Shown here one piece after another: positions 54,122 to 61,752 of a stretch of DNA of 64,000 nt. A program made the position numbers and the translations under genes. The first letter of the stretch is position 1. Each line of letters opens with the position of its first letter. The stretch lies in NCBI GenBank assembly GCA_008015835.1, contig SSGH01000037.1, forward strand, positions 1 to 64,000. The letters run 5' to 3'. The notes under the pieces were generated by a model, which had not been told where the DNA came from, searched no databases, and saw only the letters and a list, made by a program, of their open reading frames with translations. This DNA is from Lysobacter sp. Its GTDB lineage: Bacteria > Pseudomonadota > Gammaproteobacteria > Xanthomonadales > Xanthomonadaceae.

Positions 54122-54403
54122 TCAGGGGCAGTCGATGTCGCCGATGAACACGTCGCGGCGGGTACCGGAGCAATCCAACGAGACGCCGGTGTCGGTGGCG
54201 GTACCGCTGTCGGCTTCGGGCGCGGTTTCGAGCTGGGGATTGCTGGTGTCGTCGGCCGGCAGGGTCACATCGGCGGTCGGCGAGGTTTCCGGGACGCCTT
54301 CGGGGTCGCCGGTGAAGGTGTCGCGGCCCGACGCGCCGTGGACGGCACGGACTTCTTCCACGGCGAGGACGCGGCCGAGAACGCGTTGATCTTCGTTTTG
54401 CAT
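54122..54403 (-). CDS. Putative graspetide precursor peptide 1
   Basis: 93 residues. The leader (1-24) has RVLGRVLAVEE followed by VHGA, a double-glycine-type site after Ala24. The core (25-93) is very rich in Asp/Glu/Thr/Ser/Pro and contains a DSGTAT unit (65-70) and two Cys (LDCSG, DIDCP). Acidic and hydroxyl residues are the ring-forming residues in ATP-grasp-made graspetides. It is the precursor nearest the exporter gene. It has no similarity to known inhibitors that I can recognise. Confidence 0.83.
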   Translation of the reverse strand: MQNEDQRVLGRVLAVEEVRAVHGASGRDTFTGDPEGVPETSPTADVTLPADDTSNPQLETAPEADSGTATDTGVSLDCSGTRRDVFIGDIDCP

Positions 54404-54544
54404 GCGGTGTGCTCTTTCGATGATGGAGAGGATCGGAGAGACCGTCCGGCGATTCGCGCGAAGCCGCGTCGGGGAGAAACGACGCGCGCGTCGCCGCGAA
54501 TCGCGCGGACGGGAATCGCCGGAGTCGCCGGAGTCGCGCGGCGC

Positions 54545-54745
54545 TTACGGACCGATCACGATGTCGATGATCGTGGTGGTCGCATCCGCCGCGGTGCCGG
54601 AGTCCTGCGTGGGCGCCGTATCCGGATTACCGTTGACGTCGATGCGCGTATCGGCGCGCACCGACGTCGGCTTCGCGCCGGCGACCGCCTGGGTTTCTTC
54701 GACGGCCAGAAGACGGCCGAGCACGCGTTGGGTTTCGTTGTTCAT
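54545..54745 (-). CDS. Putative graspetide precursor peptide 2
   Basis: 66 residues starting MNNETQ. The leader has RVLGRLLAVEE and VAGA ending at residue 24. The core (25-66) runs from KPTSVRADT to the hydrophobic end IIDIVIGP and contains one DSGTAA unit (48-53) plus TTT. Longer in-frame starts upstream are rejected because their sequence is Arg-rich and not shared with the other precursors. The core is Asp/Thr-rich with no Lys after residue 25. Confidence 0.83.
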   Translation of the reverse strand: MNNETQRVLGRLLAVEETQAVAGAKPTSVRADTRIDVNGNPDTAPTQDSGTAADATTTIIDIVIGP

Positions 54746-54890
54746 GTTTGGAATCTCGAAATTGGAGGTTGTTCGAAGACGGGTCTTCCTCGCTCGTCTT
54801 CGGCCCAGGCGCTCGTCGGAGCGCATGCGCCGAAAACGACGATCCCGCCGATGCGCGATGGAGCGATCCACCGCGCATCGACGCGATGGA

Positions 54891-55115
54891 TCAGCGACGA
54901 ATTTCCTGATCCAGCATCACGCCCGTGACATTGACGACCGATCCGCCACGCTCGGATTCCGAACGAACGCAATCGGCTTTAAGCGAGGTTTCGGTCGGCG
55001 ATGGCGCCGTGATGTTGTCGTGGCACGGCGAGGTCGGCTTCGCGCCCGAAACATGGGCGATTTCTTCCACGGCCAAGACGCGGCCGAGCACGCGGTTGTC
55101 GAGTGTTCCGCTCAT
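54891..55115 (-). CDS. Putative graspetide precursor peptide 3
   Basis: 74 residues starting MSGTLDN, with AAGGAG 9 nt before the ATG. The leader has RVLGRVLAVEE and HVSGA, cleavage expected after Ala25. The core (26-74) begins KPTSPCHDN, contains two Cys, several Ser/Thr/Glu/Asp residues, and ends LDQEIRR. Its leader start and ribosome-binding region are almost identical to those of precursor 4, showing recent duplication, yet the two cores are unrelated. Confidence 0.84.
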   Translation of the reverse strand: MSGTLDNRVLGRVLAVEEIAHVSGAKPTSPCHDNITAPSPTETSLKADCVRSESERGGSVVNVTGVMLDQEIRR

Positions 55116-55290
55116 TGCATAGTGCTCCTTCGTTGAAGTGGACTGCGAGAGAAGGCCACAGCGCATGGCCTTCGATGTATCGCGGTTGGGTCGCCTCGCG
55201 ACGAAGCCGGTGAAACGCTCGCCGACCCGGCGCTACTCGAATCGAACGAGCGAGCGCGACCTGCCGCTCGGCGAACGACCGCATCTCGAA

Positions 55291-55470
55291 TTAAGGCTTC
55301 AGACCACCGATCTCGCTGGTGATCGTCGTGACATCGACTTGGTGCGCGCCGGTGTCTTTTGTCTTCGTGGTGTCGTGGTCGGCTGCGGAGGTCCAGCCTC
55401 CCGAGACGTCGTTCAGTTCTTCGACCGCCAAGACGCGGCCAAGCACGCGGTTATCGAGTGTTCCGTTCAT
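55291..55470 (-). CDS. Putative graspetide precursor peptide 4
   Basis: 59 residues starting MNGTLDN. The leader matches a canonical C39 double-glycine leader: Leu at -12, Glu at -8, Leu at -7, Val at -4 and Gly-Gly at -2/-1 (EELNDVSGG). The core (26-59) starts WTSAADHDTTKTKDTG and ends SEIGGLKP, with Asp/Glu plus many Thr and two Lys before the C-terminus. Lys, Ser and Thr are acceptor residues in graspetides, so both ester and amide rings are conceivable. Confidence 0.85.
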   Translation of the reverse strand: MNGTLDNRVLGRVLAVEELNDVSGGWTSAADHDTTKTKDTGAHQVDVTTITSEIGGLKP

Positions 55471-55664
55471 TGCGTAGTGCTCCTTCGTTGGAGTGGGCTT
55501 CGGAAGAAGACCGCATCGCGCGGTCTTCGGGGCGTCGCGATGGGTCGGCTCGCGACGACGGCCGCCGAGGTTTCGCGGACGAGACCTCGGTGCTCGCGAC
55601 ATCGTCTCGTCTTCGCCGTCGCGGACCGCGGCGGCGGGACAGGCGGGTCGTCGAGAGACGGCGA

Positions 55665-55946
55665 TCACCACGCCGATGGCGCATCGCGCGCGATCGGGTT
55701 CGGATTGGTATCGGCGGCGGTGCCGCTGTCGGCGGTGGTACCGCTATCGGCCGTCGTGCCGCTGTCGGCCGCGGTGCCGGTATCGGCGACTGTGCCGCTG
55801 TCGGCGGCCGTACCGCTGTCGACGCTGTTCGCGGTGTCGCCTTCGATCGTGGTGTCGCGTTCGGGCAAGGTCTTCGCGCCGGACACGGCGACGACTTCCT
55901 CGATCGCCAGCGCGCGTCCGAGAACGCGATGTTCGGTGTCTTTCAT
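55665..55946 (-). CDS. Putative graspetide precursor peptide 5 with hexad-repeat core
   Basis: 93 residues starting MKDTEH; the start is preceded by GAAGGA. The leader has RVLGRALAIEE and VSGA (to residue 24). The core contains six tandem hexads at 43-78 of the form Asp-Ser/Thr-Gly-Thr-Ala/Val/Thr-Ala, then DTNPNP. Each unit offers one Asp carboxylate and two or three hydroxyls, which suggests a repeated macrolactone pattern. The DNA for the core is a visible tandem repeat (about 55710-55820). It is the precursor closest to the ligase gene. Confidence 0.85.
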   Translation of the reverse strand: MKDTEHRVLGRALAIEEVVAVSGAKTLPERDTTIEGDTANSVDSGTAADSGTVADTGTAADSGTTADSGTTADSGTAADTNPNPIARDAPSAW

Positions 55947-56077
55947 GGATGTTTTCCTTCGGGGTGATGGGTTCGCAGGCGTTCGCTTACGGGGGTTCGC
56001 ATCCGGCGGTCGCGCGGTCGAACGGGATGCCGGTCGACGGCGCGACGCTGTCGAACGATCGGGCCGTTCTCCGGCGC

Positions 56078-57214
56078 TCAAGCGGCGGAGGCGGCGATGT
56101 TCTCGACCGCGGCGACGGGGTCGGCCGGGGGCGAACGCCGCGCGTCGTCGTCGGCGCAGACTCGCTCCGGGTCGGCCGCTTCTTGCAACGCTTCGAGCGT
56201 CTGCGGCGATGCTGGGCGCTTGTAGACGAAGTCCGGATCGCCGCTCTCGACGAACGCGCAGAACGCGTCGAACAGCGTCAACTCCGGGCACCATTGCTCG
56301 ACGAAAATGAACTGGCCGGCTTCGTTGACTTCGAGATAGACCCACTCGTCGTCCGGGGTGACGATGAAATCGAACGCGCCCGCGACGAGACCCAAACTGC
56401 GCAATTGGCGCAGGCAGGCGGCGTACACCGCATCGGGCATTTCGACGCTGCCGTCGGTCATGTCGCCGTGCTGATGCAGACGCCAATCCATCTCGCCGTA
56501 TTCGATCCGGGTAGAGTCGATCTTCAGCGCGAAATAGCTGGCGCCGAAGAACTGCGCGCGCACTTCGTATTTTTTCGCGACTTTGGCCTGGAAAATTCCG
56601 GGCGCGGCGCGCAGCAGCGGATCGGGCGGCAAGTCTTCGCGTCTCACCCGCGCGGTGTAGGTCGACAGCGTTTTGTCGTTCTCTTCCCACGATGCGCCGA
56701 TCAACGGCTTGTGGATCGCGTCGGGATGGGCGTCGAGGAACCGACGAATCGCGTCGGGCCGATTGGCGACCAGCGTGTCCGGGATGCGCAAGCCGTTGCG
56801 CAGGGCCAACTGCAGTTGCTTCGGCTTGTGGTCGGCGTTGCGAGCGGCGTCGTGCGGGTTGATCCAAAACGCCTCGCGCAGCAGGCTGCGCAGCGCGGCG
56901 TCGCCGAAGCGAATCTGCTGCGCGACGTACTCGCGATCGCGCGGGTCGACGTTCGCAGGCACTTTCGGGCCGATCATCCTGCGATTCCACACGACATCGA
57001 CCTCCGACAGCGCGAGGCTGCCGCCGAGCGTGTGCAGGCGCAGCGCGTCGCCGTCGCGGCCGTACTCGAATTCGATGTCGGCCAACGCCGGAAAGTCCGA
57101 ACCGAAATAGCGCACTACGCGATGGCCGCGCGCCTTCAACGCGGTTTCGGCGAGAACGGCATGCCAATCGCCCGGCATGGTGTAGATGAAAACGGTCTTC
57201 GAGGACTTCGACAT
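56078..57214 (-). CDS. MvdC/MvdD-type ATP-grasp ligase (graspetide maturase)
   Basis: 378 residues. It opens with VFIYTMPGDWHAVLAETALKARGHRVVRYFGSDFP and has SLALSEVDVVWNRRMIGP. It also has KPKQLQLALRNGLRIPDTL before the ATP-grasp fold and a C-terminal EVNEAGQFIFVEQ that corresponds to the EVNP-GQ metal/ATP motif of microviridin-type ligases. Here Glu-Ala replaces the usual Pro-x. This family forms omega-ester or omega-amide links between Asp/Glu and Ser/Thr/Lys in a peptide core. It is the only ligase in the cluster, so it probably installs all rings in the five precursors. The Ala-rich C-terminus (~340-378) lies beyond the fold. Confidence 0.88.
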   Translation of the reverse strand: MSKSSKTVFIYTMPGDWHAVLAETALKARGHRVVRYFGSDFPALADIEFEYGRDGDALRLHTLGGSLALSEVDVVWNRRMIGPKVPANVDPRDREYVAQQIRFGDAALRSLLREAFWINPHDAARNADHKPKQLQLALRNGLRIPDTLVANRPDAIRRFLDAHPDAIHKPLIGASWEENDKTLSTYTARVRREDLPPDPLLRAAPGIFQAKVAKKYEVRAQFFGASYFALKIDSTRIEYGEMDWRLHQHGDMTDGSVEMPDAVYAACLRQLRSLGLVAGAFDFIVTPDDEWVYLEVNEAGQFIFVEQWCPELTLFDAFCAFVESGDPDFVYKRPASPQTLEALQEAADPERVCADDDARRSPPADPVAAVENIAASAA

Positions 57215-57226
57215 GGGGATCGGGGC

Positions 57227-57943
57227 TCACGCGTGGAGAAAAAGCGGACGACGGCGCAGCTCGCATCGAGCGTCGTGCGCCTCGCGGATCGGCGAGGACG
57301 GCTCGCAGGCCTGTCGCTCTTCGGACGGGCGCTGATCGAGCGGGCCTTGTTCGAAACCGATCAACGGCTCGAACAGCCAGCGATACAGCGGGCGCTTCTC
57401 GACGACGATCTCGGCCATCACGCCGAGACCGGGACGCAAATCGCGTTCGACGCCGCGGTCGTCGCGCACGCGCTGCTTTTCGAGGGCCACCGCAGCGCGA
57501 TACCGCGCCTCGGCGGCGCGGCCGTTCGCATCGACGCCGGAGGACGCCCCCGTCGTCGGCGTCCGCGAGATGCGCAATACGCGGCCGCGGTACTGGCCGT
57601 AGCGCTGATGCGGATAGGCGGGAAAGCGCAGCAGCACGTCGGCGCCGACGTCGACCGAGGCCAACGCGCGCTCCGGAATCAGCAATTCCGCTTCGAGTTT
57701 GGGCGCGGCGTCCACCGCACCCGGCGCGCCGCGCGTGTCGGCGGTTTCGACCAGGCGGCCGGCGATGCTGACTTTGCGCGCGTACTCGCCCACGAACAGA
57801 AAGACGGCCAACAGCGCGACGATGCCGAACGCGCCCGCCGTCATCGCCCAGTGCGACATCGGTTGTCGAACGACCAACCGGCCGAGCCAGCGATTGCGCT
57901 TCGTTTCCAGTACTTCCTTGCGATACAGCGGCGTTCGGCTCAT
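57227..57943 (-). CDS. HlyD-type membrane fusion protein lacking the hairpin
   Basis: 238 residues starting MSRTPLYRKEV. A single membrane helix (33-52) follows the cytosolic start RNRWLGRLVVRQP, and the end carries PGLGVMAEIVVEKRPLYRWLFEPL, typical of HlyD-like partners of C39-ABC exporters. Between GRLVE (65) and PKLEAELLIPERA (81) almost nothing remains. The first lipoyl half-motif and the long coiled-coil hairpin present in ~400-residue homologues are absent. The reading frame is open, so this is a compact natural form rather than a frameshift. It is 12 nt upstream of the ligase gene, first in the operon. Confidence 0.85.
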   Translation of the reverse strand: MSRTPLYRKEVLETKRNRWLGRLVVRQPMSHWAMTAGAFGIVALLAVFLFVGEYARKVSIAGRLVETADTRGAPGAVDAAPKLEAELLIPERALASVDVGADVLLRFPAYPHQRYGQYRGRVLRISRTPTTGASSGVDANGRAAEARYRAAVALEKQRVRDDRGVERDLRPGLGVMAEIVVEKRPLYRWLFEPLIGFEQGPLDQRPSEERQACEPSSPIREAHDARCELRRRPLFLHA

Positions 57944-58203
57944 GCGCGTCGCTCGTGCGCCGACATCGGGCTTCGCGGCGCGCGCGTTCCCCCGCAGACG
58001 ACGCAACGAGCGCGATGGCATCGTTCGAATCGGCGCGCGCTGCGGTCGGTCGTCATGCTCGGGCGTACTCTCGTCGCTGACTTCGGGCCGCGCTCGCCCG
58101 CCCCGCCTCAGGCAGGAAACATGGCGTGCGCAGCGGTGGGGGCTGTGCTTTACTTATCCGGCTATTCGTAGCGCGAACCGATTTGCGGACATGGAATAAG
58201 GCG

Positions 58204-58815
58204 ATGGGCATCACGAATACGGCGATCCGATCGGAGCCTCCGGAATCCGTGACCGGGCTGTTGGTCGCCGCGCAATCGGGCCAGGGCGACGCCTGGAACC
58301 GGATCTACGGGGCGCTGTACCCCGATCTGCATCGGATCGCGCGCGCGCAGCTTCGTCGACGGCAGCACGGCGGACTCTCGGCGACCTCGCTGGTCAGCGA
58401 GAGTTGGCTGCGGCTGAGCGGCGCCGAATTCGCGGTCGAAAATCGCCGCCATTTCACCGCGCTGATCGCCCGCGCGATGCGCTTCGTGCTGATGGACGAA
58501 GTGCGGCGCGAAATGGCCGAAAAACGCGGCGAAGGCGCGCATGCGCTGGCCCTGGACGAGCGCATCGACGGCGCGCAGAGCGACGTGCTCTCGGAAATGC
58601 TGGCGATCGACCACGCCTTGGAGCGGTTATCGCGGCTGGACCCACGTTTGGCGCGGCTGGTCGAGATGCGTTACTTCGCGGGTTTAGACGAGGACGAAAT
58701 CGCATTCGCGTTGGGCGTGACCGAACGTACGCTGCGCCGCGATTGGCGGAAGGCGCGGGCCTTCCTAGTGACGCAGCTCGGAGACGGCGTCGCGGATGCC
58801 GCGATCGCGCCCTAA
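58204..58815 (+). CDS. ECF-type RNA polymerase sigma factor
   Basis: 203 residues with sigma region 2 (LYPDLHRIARAQLRRRQ, ATSLVSESWLRL) and region 4 (RLARLVEMRYFAGLDEDEIAFALGVTERTLRRDWRKARAFL). It matches the ECF group that is encoded together with Ser/Thr kinases in Xanthomonadales and other bacteria. The ATG at 58204 is preferred over upstream in-frame candidates, with GGAATAAG at ribosome-binding distance. It is transcribed away from the RiPP operon; the start-to-start gap is ~260 nt. The next gene, 78 nt downstream, encodes its likely partner kinase. Confidence 0.9.
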   Translation: MGITNTAIRSEPPESVTGLLVAAQSGQGDAWNRIYGALYPDLHRIARAQLRRRQHGGLSATSLVSESWLRLSGAEFAVENRRHFTALIARAMRFVLMDEVRREMAEKRGEGAHALALDERIDGAQSDVLSEMLAIDHALERLSRLDPRLARLVEMRYFAGLDEDEIAFALGVTERTLRRDWRKARAFLVTQLGDGVADAAIAP

Positions 58816-58893
58816 CGCTCGGATCGACCGAACACGCCGGCGCAGACACCGGCGCGCGCGACGCGCTTTCGTTCGCACCGCGAAGGCGATGCG

Positions 58894-61674
58894 ATGAGTC
58901 AGGAACCGAACGATCCGGTCGCGCGCGCGCTGACGCTGTTCGATCGCTGTGTCGATGCGTCGCAGACCGCGCTGTCCGAGACGCTCGCCGAACTGCAGCG
59001 GGACGACCCCGAAACCTGCGCCGCCCTGCTGCGATTGCTCGCGGCGGACGCGCACACCCATTCGTTCGCCTCGCCCTTGCGTTGGTACGCCGCACTCGAC
59101 GTCGACAACGCGAATGGCCGGGACTCGGGCTTGAAAATCTGGCCCGACGGTACGCGTCTCGGGCCCTGGCGCATCGACGGCATTCTCGGCGTCGGCGGCA
59201 TGGGCGTGGTCTACGCCGCGCATCGCGACGACGGGCTTTACGAACGCGAAGCGGCGCTCAAGACGATTCGCCCCGAACTCTTATCGCCCTCCCTGCGCAG
59301 CGCTTTCGCCAAGGAGCGCAACCATCTCGCGCGCTTGGAACACGCATCCATCGTCGCACTCTACGACGCCGGCGTCGACGACGGCGATCAGCCGTGGATC
59401 GCGATGCAGCGGGTTCGCGGCGAAGCGATCGATCTGTGGTGCGATGCGCGCGACGCCGACCTGCGGCTGCGGGTGGATGCCTTCATTCGCGTCTGCGACG
59501 CCGTCGCGTACGCGCATGCGCACGGCGTACTGCATCAAGACGTGAAACCGTCGAACCTGCTGGTGAACGAGGACGGCGAGGTCAAATTGCTGGATTTCGG
59601 TCTGTCGGCGTTGCGCTCGCCCTCTGCGGACGGCGCGTTCGCGCGCATCGGCATCAGCGCGGCCTACGCCGCGCCGGAGGTCTTCGACGGCGCGCCGCCC
59701 AGCGTCGCGATCGACGTCTACGCGCTGGGCGTGGTGTTGTATCGCCTGCTCTGCGAGGACAGCCCGTACGTACCGACCGCGCTGCCGCTGCGGTCGCGGC
59801 ACGCCGCGGCGCCGGCCGCAGCGCCGAGCGAATGCGCGCTGCGGCGCTCCGATGCCGTCGCGCGCAAACGCGGATTCGCCGACGCGCGGAGGCTCTCGCG
59901 CGCGCTCGCGGGCGATTTGGACGCCATCGCCCTGCGCTGCGTGCGATGCGACCCGACCGAGCGCTACGCCGCGGTCGTCCGTCTGCGCGACGATCTGCGC
60001 GCCTGGTTGGACCATCGCCCGGTGGAAGCGCGCGACGGCGATTGGCGCTATCGCGCAGCGCGCTTCGTCCGGCGCAACGCGCTCGCGAGCGCAGTCGCGT
60101 TGCTGGCGCTCGCGGTCGTCCTCGCGATGAGCGCCGCGCTGCTGCAACAGCGCGCGCGCGCCGAGATGGCGCTCGAAAACGACGCGATTCTCAGCCGCTT
60201 GTTCGAAGATTCGCTGCATCAGGCGACGCTGCGCACGTTGCGCGATCCGCCGCGCCGATCGCTCGCGTTGCTGAAGGATGCGGAGCGGCGATTGCGCGCC
60301 GACGCGGGCGGCGACCGGCCGCAGTTTCTCGCGCGCGGCTTGTTGGCGCTGGCGCGCGGCTATGTGCTGCGCGCCGACTTCGCGACGGCGGAGCGCTTGT
60401 TGCTGGAGTCGAAGCGGCTGAGCGGCGACGACCCGCTGGTGGCGGCGCAGCAGAATGCGATGCTCGCGAATCTGATGAACAAGCGTTCGCGGTGGGTCGA
60501 CGCCGAGCGCTTGGCGAGGGAGGGCGCGGCGGCGATCGCGGCGATCGACGGCGAAGACGCGGATCTGACGCGATTGGAATTGCAGTATCAATGGGCGATC
60601 TCGCGCTGGCTGCGCGGCGACACCGACGCGGCCTCGCATATTCTGGATCGCGCCATCCACGCGGCCACACCGCTCGGCAACCGCGGTCGGCGGGTGCTGG
60701 CGGCGCTGCTGCGCCAGCGCGCCACCGTGCGCGTCTCGCTCGAGCGTTACGACGAAGCGGAGCGCGATTTGCGCGCCGCGCTGCGGCTTCTGGACGACGA
60801 GAATCCGGTCACGCTGAATCAAACCCGACAAACCTTGGCCCTGCTGCGCGCGGCCCAAGGCGACCCCGAGGAAGCGCATACGCTGGCGGCGACGGCGCTG
60901 ATGGACGCCATCGCCGTCTTGGGCGCATCGCACGTCGAAGTCGCGCGCGCCTGGCTGACCGCCGCGAAAACGTGGCGCGCCTGTCGGCTCGACGGGCGCC
61001 GCGCGCGCATCGCGCTGCGGCGCGCCGAAAGAATCATGACGACGCAAGTGGGCGCGCAGCATCCGTTGCTCGAGGAAGTGCTGAGCATGCGCGCCGCGCT
61101 GGAAATGGAGCGCGGCGAGACTCGAACGGCGGTCGCTTACGCCCGACGCGCAGCGGAAATCGCGTCGGGGGTCGCGCTGCGCACGCAAGGCCGCGACGAC
61201 GTCGCGATGTGGCGGCGGCACAACGACTTGGCGTCGCTGTTGATCGCGGCCGCGCGTGAAAACGAAGGACCGACGAGGCGCGCGCTGTATCGCGAAGCCG
61301 ACGCTCTACTGGCGTCGACCATCGAACGAAGCGAGCGCAGCGGGACGCGCTACGGCGATCCGTACGCGAACCGGGTCGCCACGTTGCTGTTCTTCGGCCG
61401 CATCGACGAGGCCGAGCGGCATGCGCGCATCGCCGAGGCCGCGGCATCGAAACCCGAAGCCAACGAAACCGACCGTCTGAACGCGGAGTTCGCGCGGCTG
61501 CGCATGCGCTGGGCGCGCGGCCGTCGCGACGAAGCGATGCGCGCATTCGATGCGCTGCGTCGGCGCGTGTCCGCCCACGATGGGCGCTTGCGCGACCGCG
61601 GCGAACAGCGATTCCTCGCGCATGCCTTGATCGTGCGCGCGACGCTTGTGCGCGCGCGGTCGCCGGCCGAATGA
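58894..61674 (+). CDS. Membrane Ser/Thr kinase with C-terminal TPR-like region
   Basis: 926 residues. The kinase domain spans ~88-370: glycine loop GVGGMGVVY, Lys123 in AALKTI, catalytic loop HQD (214-216, HQD instead of HRD), DFG at 234 and APE as AAPE. A transmembrane helix (~396-416) is followed by ~500 residues of helical repeats with TPR-like spacing. This architecture (ECF sigma factor followed by Pkn-type kinase with TPRs) is common in this lineage and is thought to sense envelope signals. Overlapping ORFs in other frames are shadows of its high-GC codons. Confidence 0.9.
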   Translation: MSQEPNDPVARALTLFDRCVDASQTALSETLAELQRDDPETCAALLRLLAADAHTHSFASPLRWYAALDVDNANGRDSGLKIWPDGTRLGPWRIDGILGVGGMGVVYAAHRDDGLYEREAALKTIRPELLSPSLRSAFAKERNHLARLEHASIVALYDAGVDDGDQPWIAMQRVRGEAIDLWCDARDADLRLRVDAFIRVCDAVAYAHAHGVLHQDVKPSNLLVNEDGEVKLLDFGLSALRSPSADGAFARIGISAAYAAPEVFDGAPPSVAIDVYALGVVLYRLLCEDSPYVPTALPLRSRHAAAPAAAPSECALRRSDAVARKRGFADARRLSRALAGDLDAIALRCVRCDPTERYAAVVRLRDDLRAWLDHRPVEARDGDWRYRAARFVRRNALASAVALLALAVVLAMSAALLQQRARAEMALENDAILSRLFEDSLHQATLRTLRDPPRRSLALLKDAERRLRADAGGDRPQFLARGLLALARGYVLRADFATAERLLLESKRLSGDDPLVAAQQNAMLANLMNKRSRWVDAERLAREGAAAIAAIDGEDADLTRLELQYQWAISRWLRGDTDAASHILDRAIHAATPLGNRGRRVLAALLRQRATVRVSLERYDEAERDLRAALRLLDDENPVTLNQTRQTLALLRAAQGDPEEAHTLAATALMDAIAVLGASHVEVARAWLTAAKTWRACRLDGRRARIALRRAERIMTTQVGAQHPLLEEVLSMRAALEMERGETRTAVAYARRAAEIASGVALRTQGRDDVAMWRRHNDLASLLIAAARENEGPTRRALYREADALLASTIERSERSGTRYGDPYANRVATLLFFGRIDEAERHARIAEAAASKPEANETDRLNAEFARLRMRWARGRRDEAMRAFDALRRRVSAHDGRLRDRGEQRFLAHALIVRATLVRARSPAE

Positions 61675-61719
61675 GGGTCGCCTGCGGTCTCCCGCGCGCC
61701 GACGCACCCCCGCATTCGT

Positions 61720-61725
61720 TATGCT
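61720..61725 (+). promoter_or_regulatory. Possible -10 box TATGCT before the NRDE gene
   Basis: CGTTATGCTGCG lies 27 nt before the NRDE gene's ATG. No -35 is evident. Confidence 0.35.
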
Positions 61726-61752
61726 GCGCCCTCTTCGTTCGATGTCACGACC

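Noticed and set aside
55710-55820. Satellite-like tandem DNA repeat
   Set aside because: It is fully explained as the coding sequence of the hexad core of precursor 5.
55493-58171. Long plus-strand ORF (892 codons) across the ligase and fusion-protein genes
   Set aside because: It covers several well-supported minus-strand genes and the hexad repeat, and its composition is Arg-rich.
58404-61259. Alternative-frame ORF (951 codons) across the sigma factor and kinase
   Set aside because: Kinase and sigma motifs are intact in the chosen frames; this frame is Arg/Ala-rich and crosses both genes.
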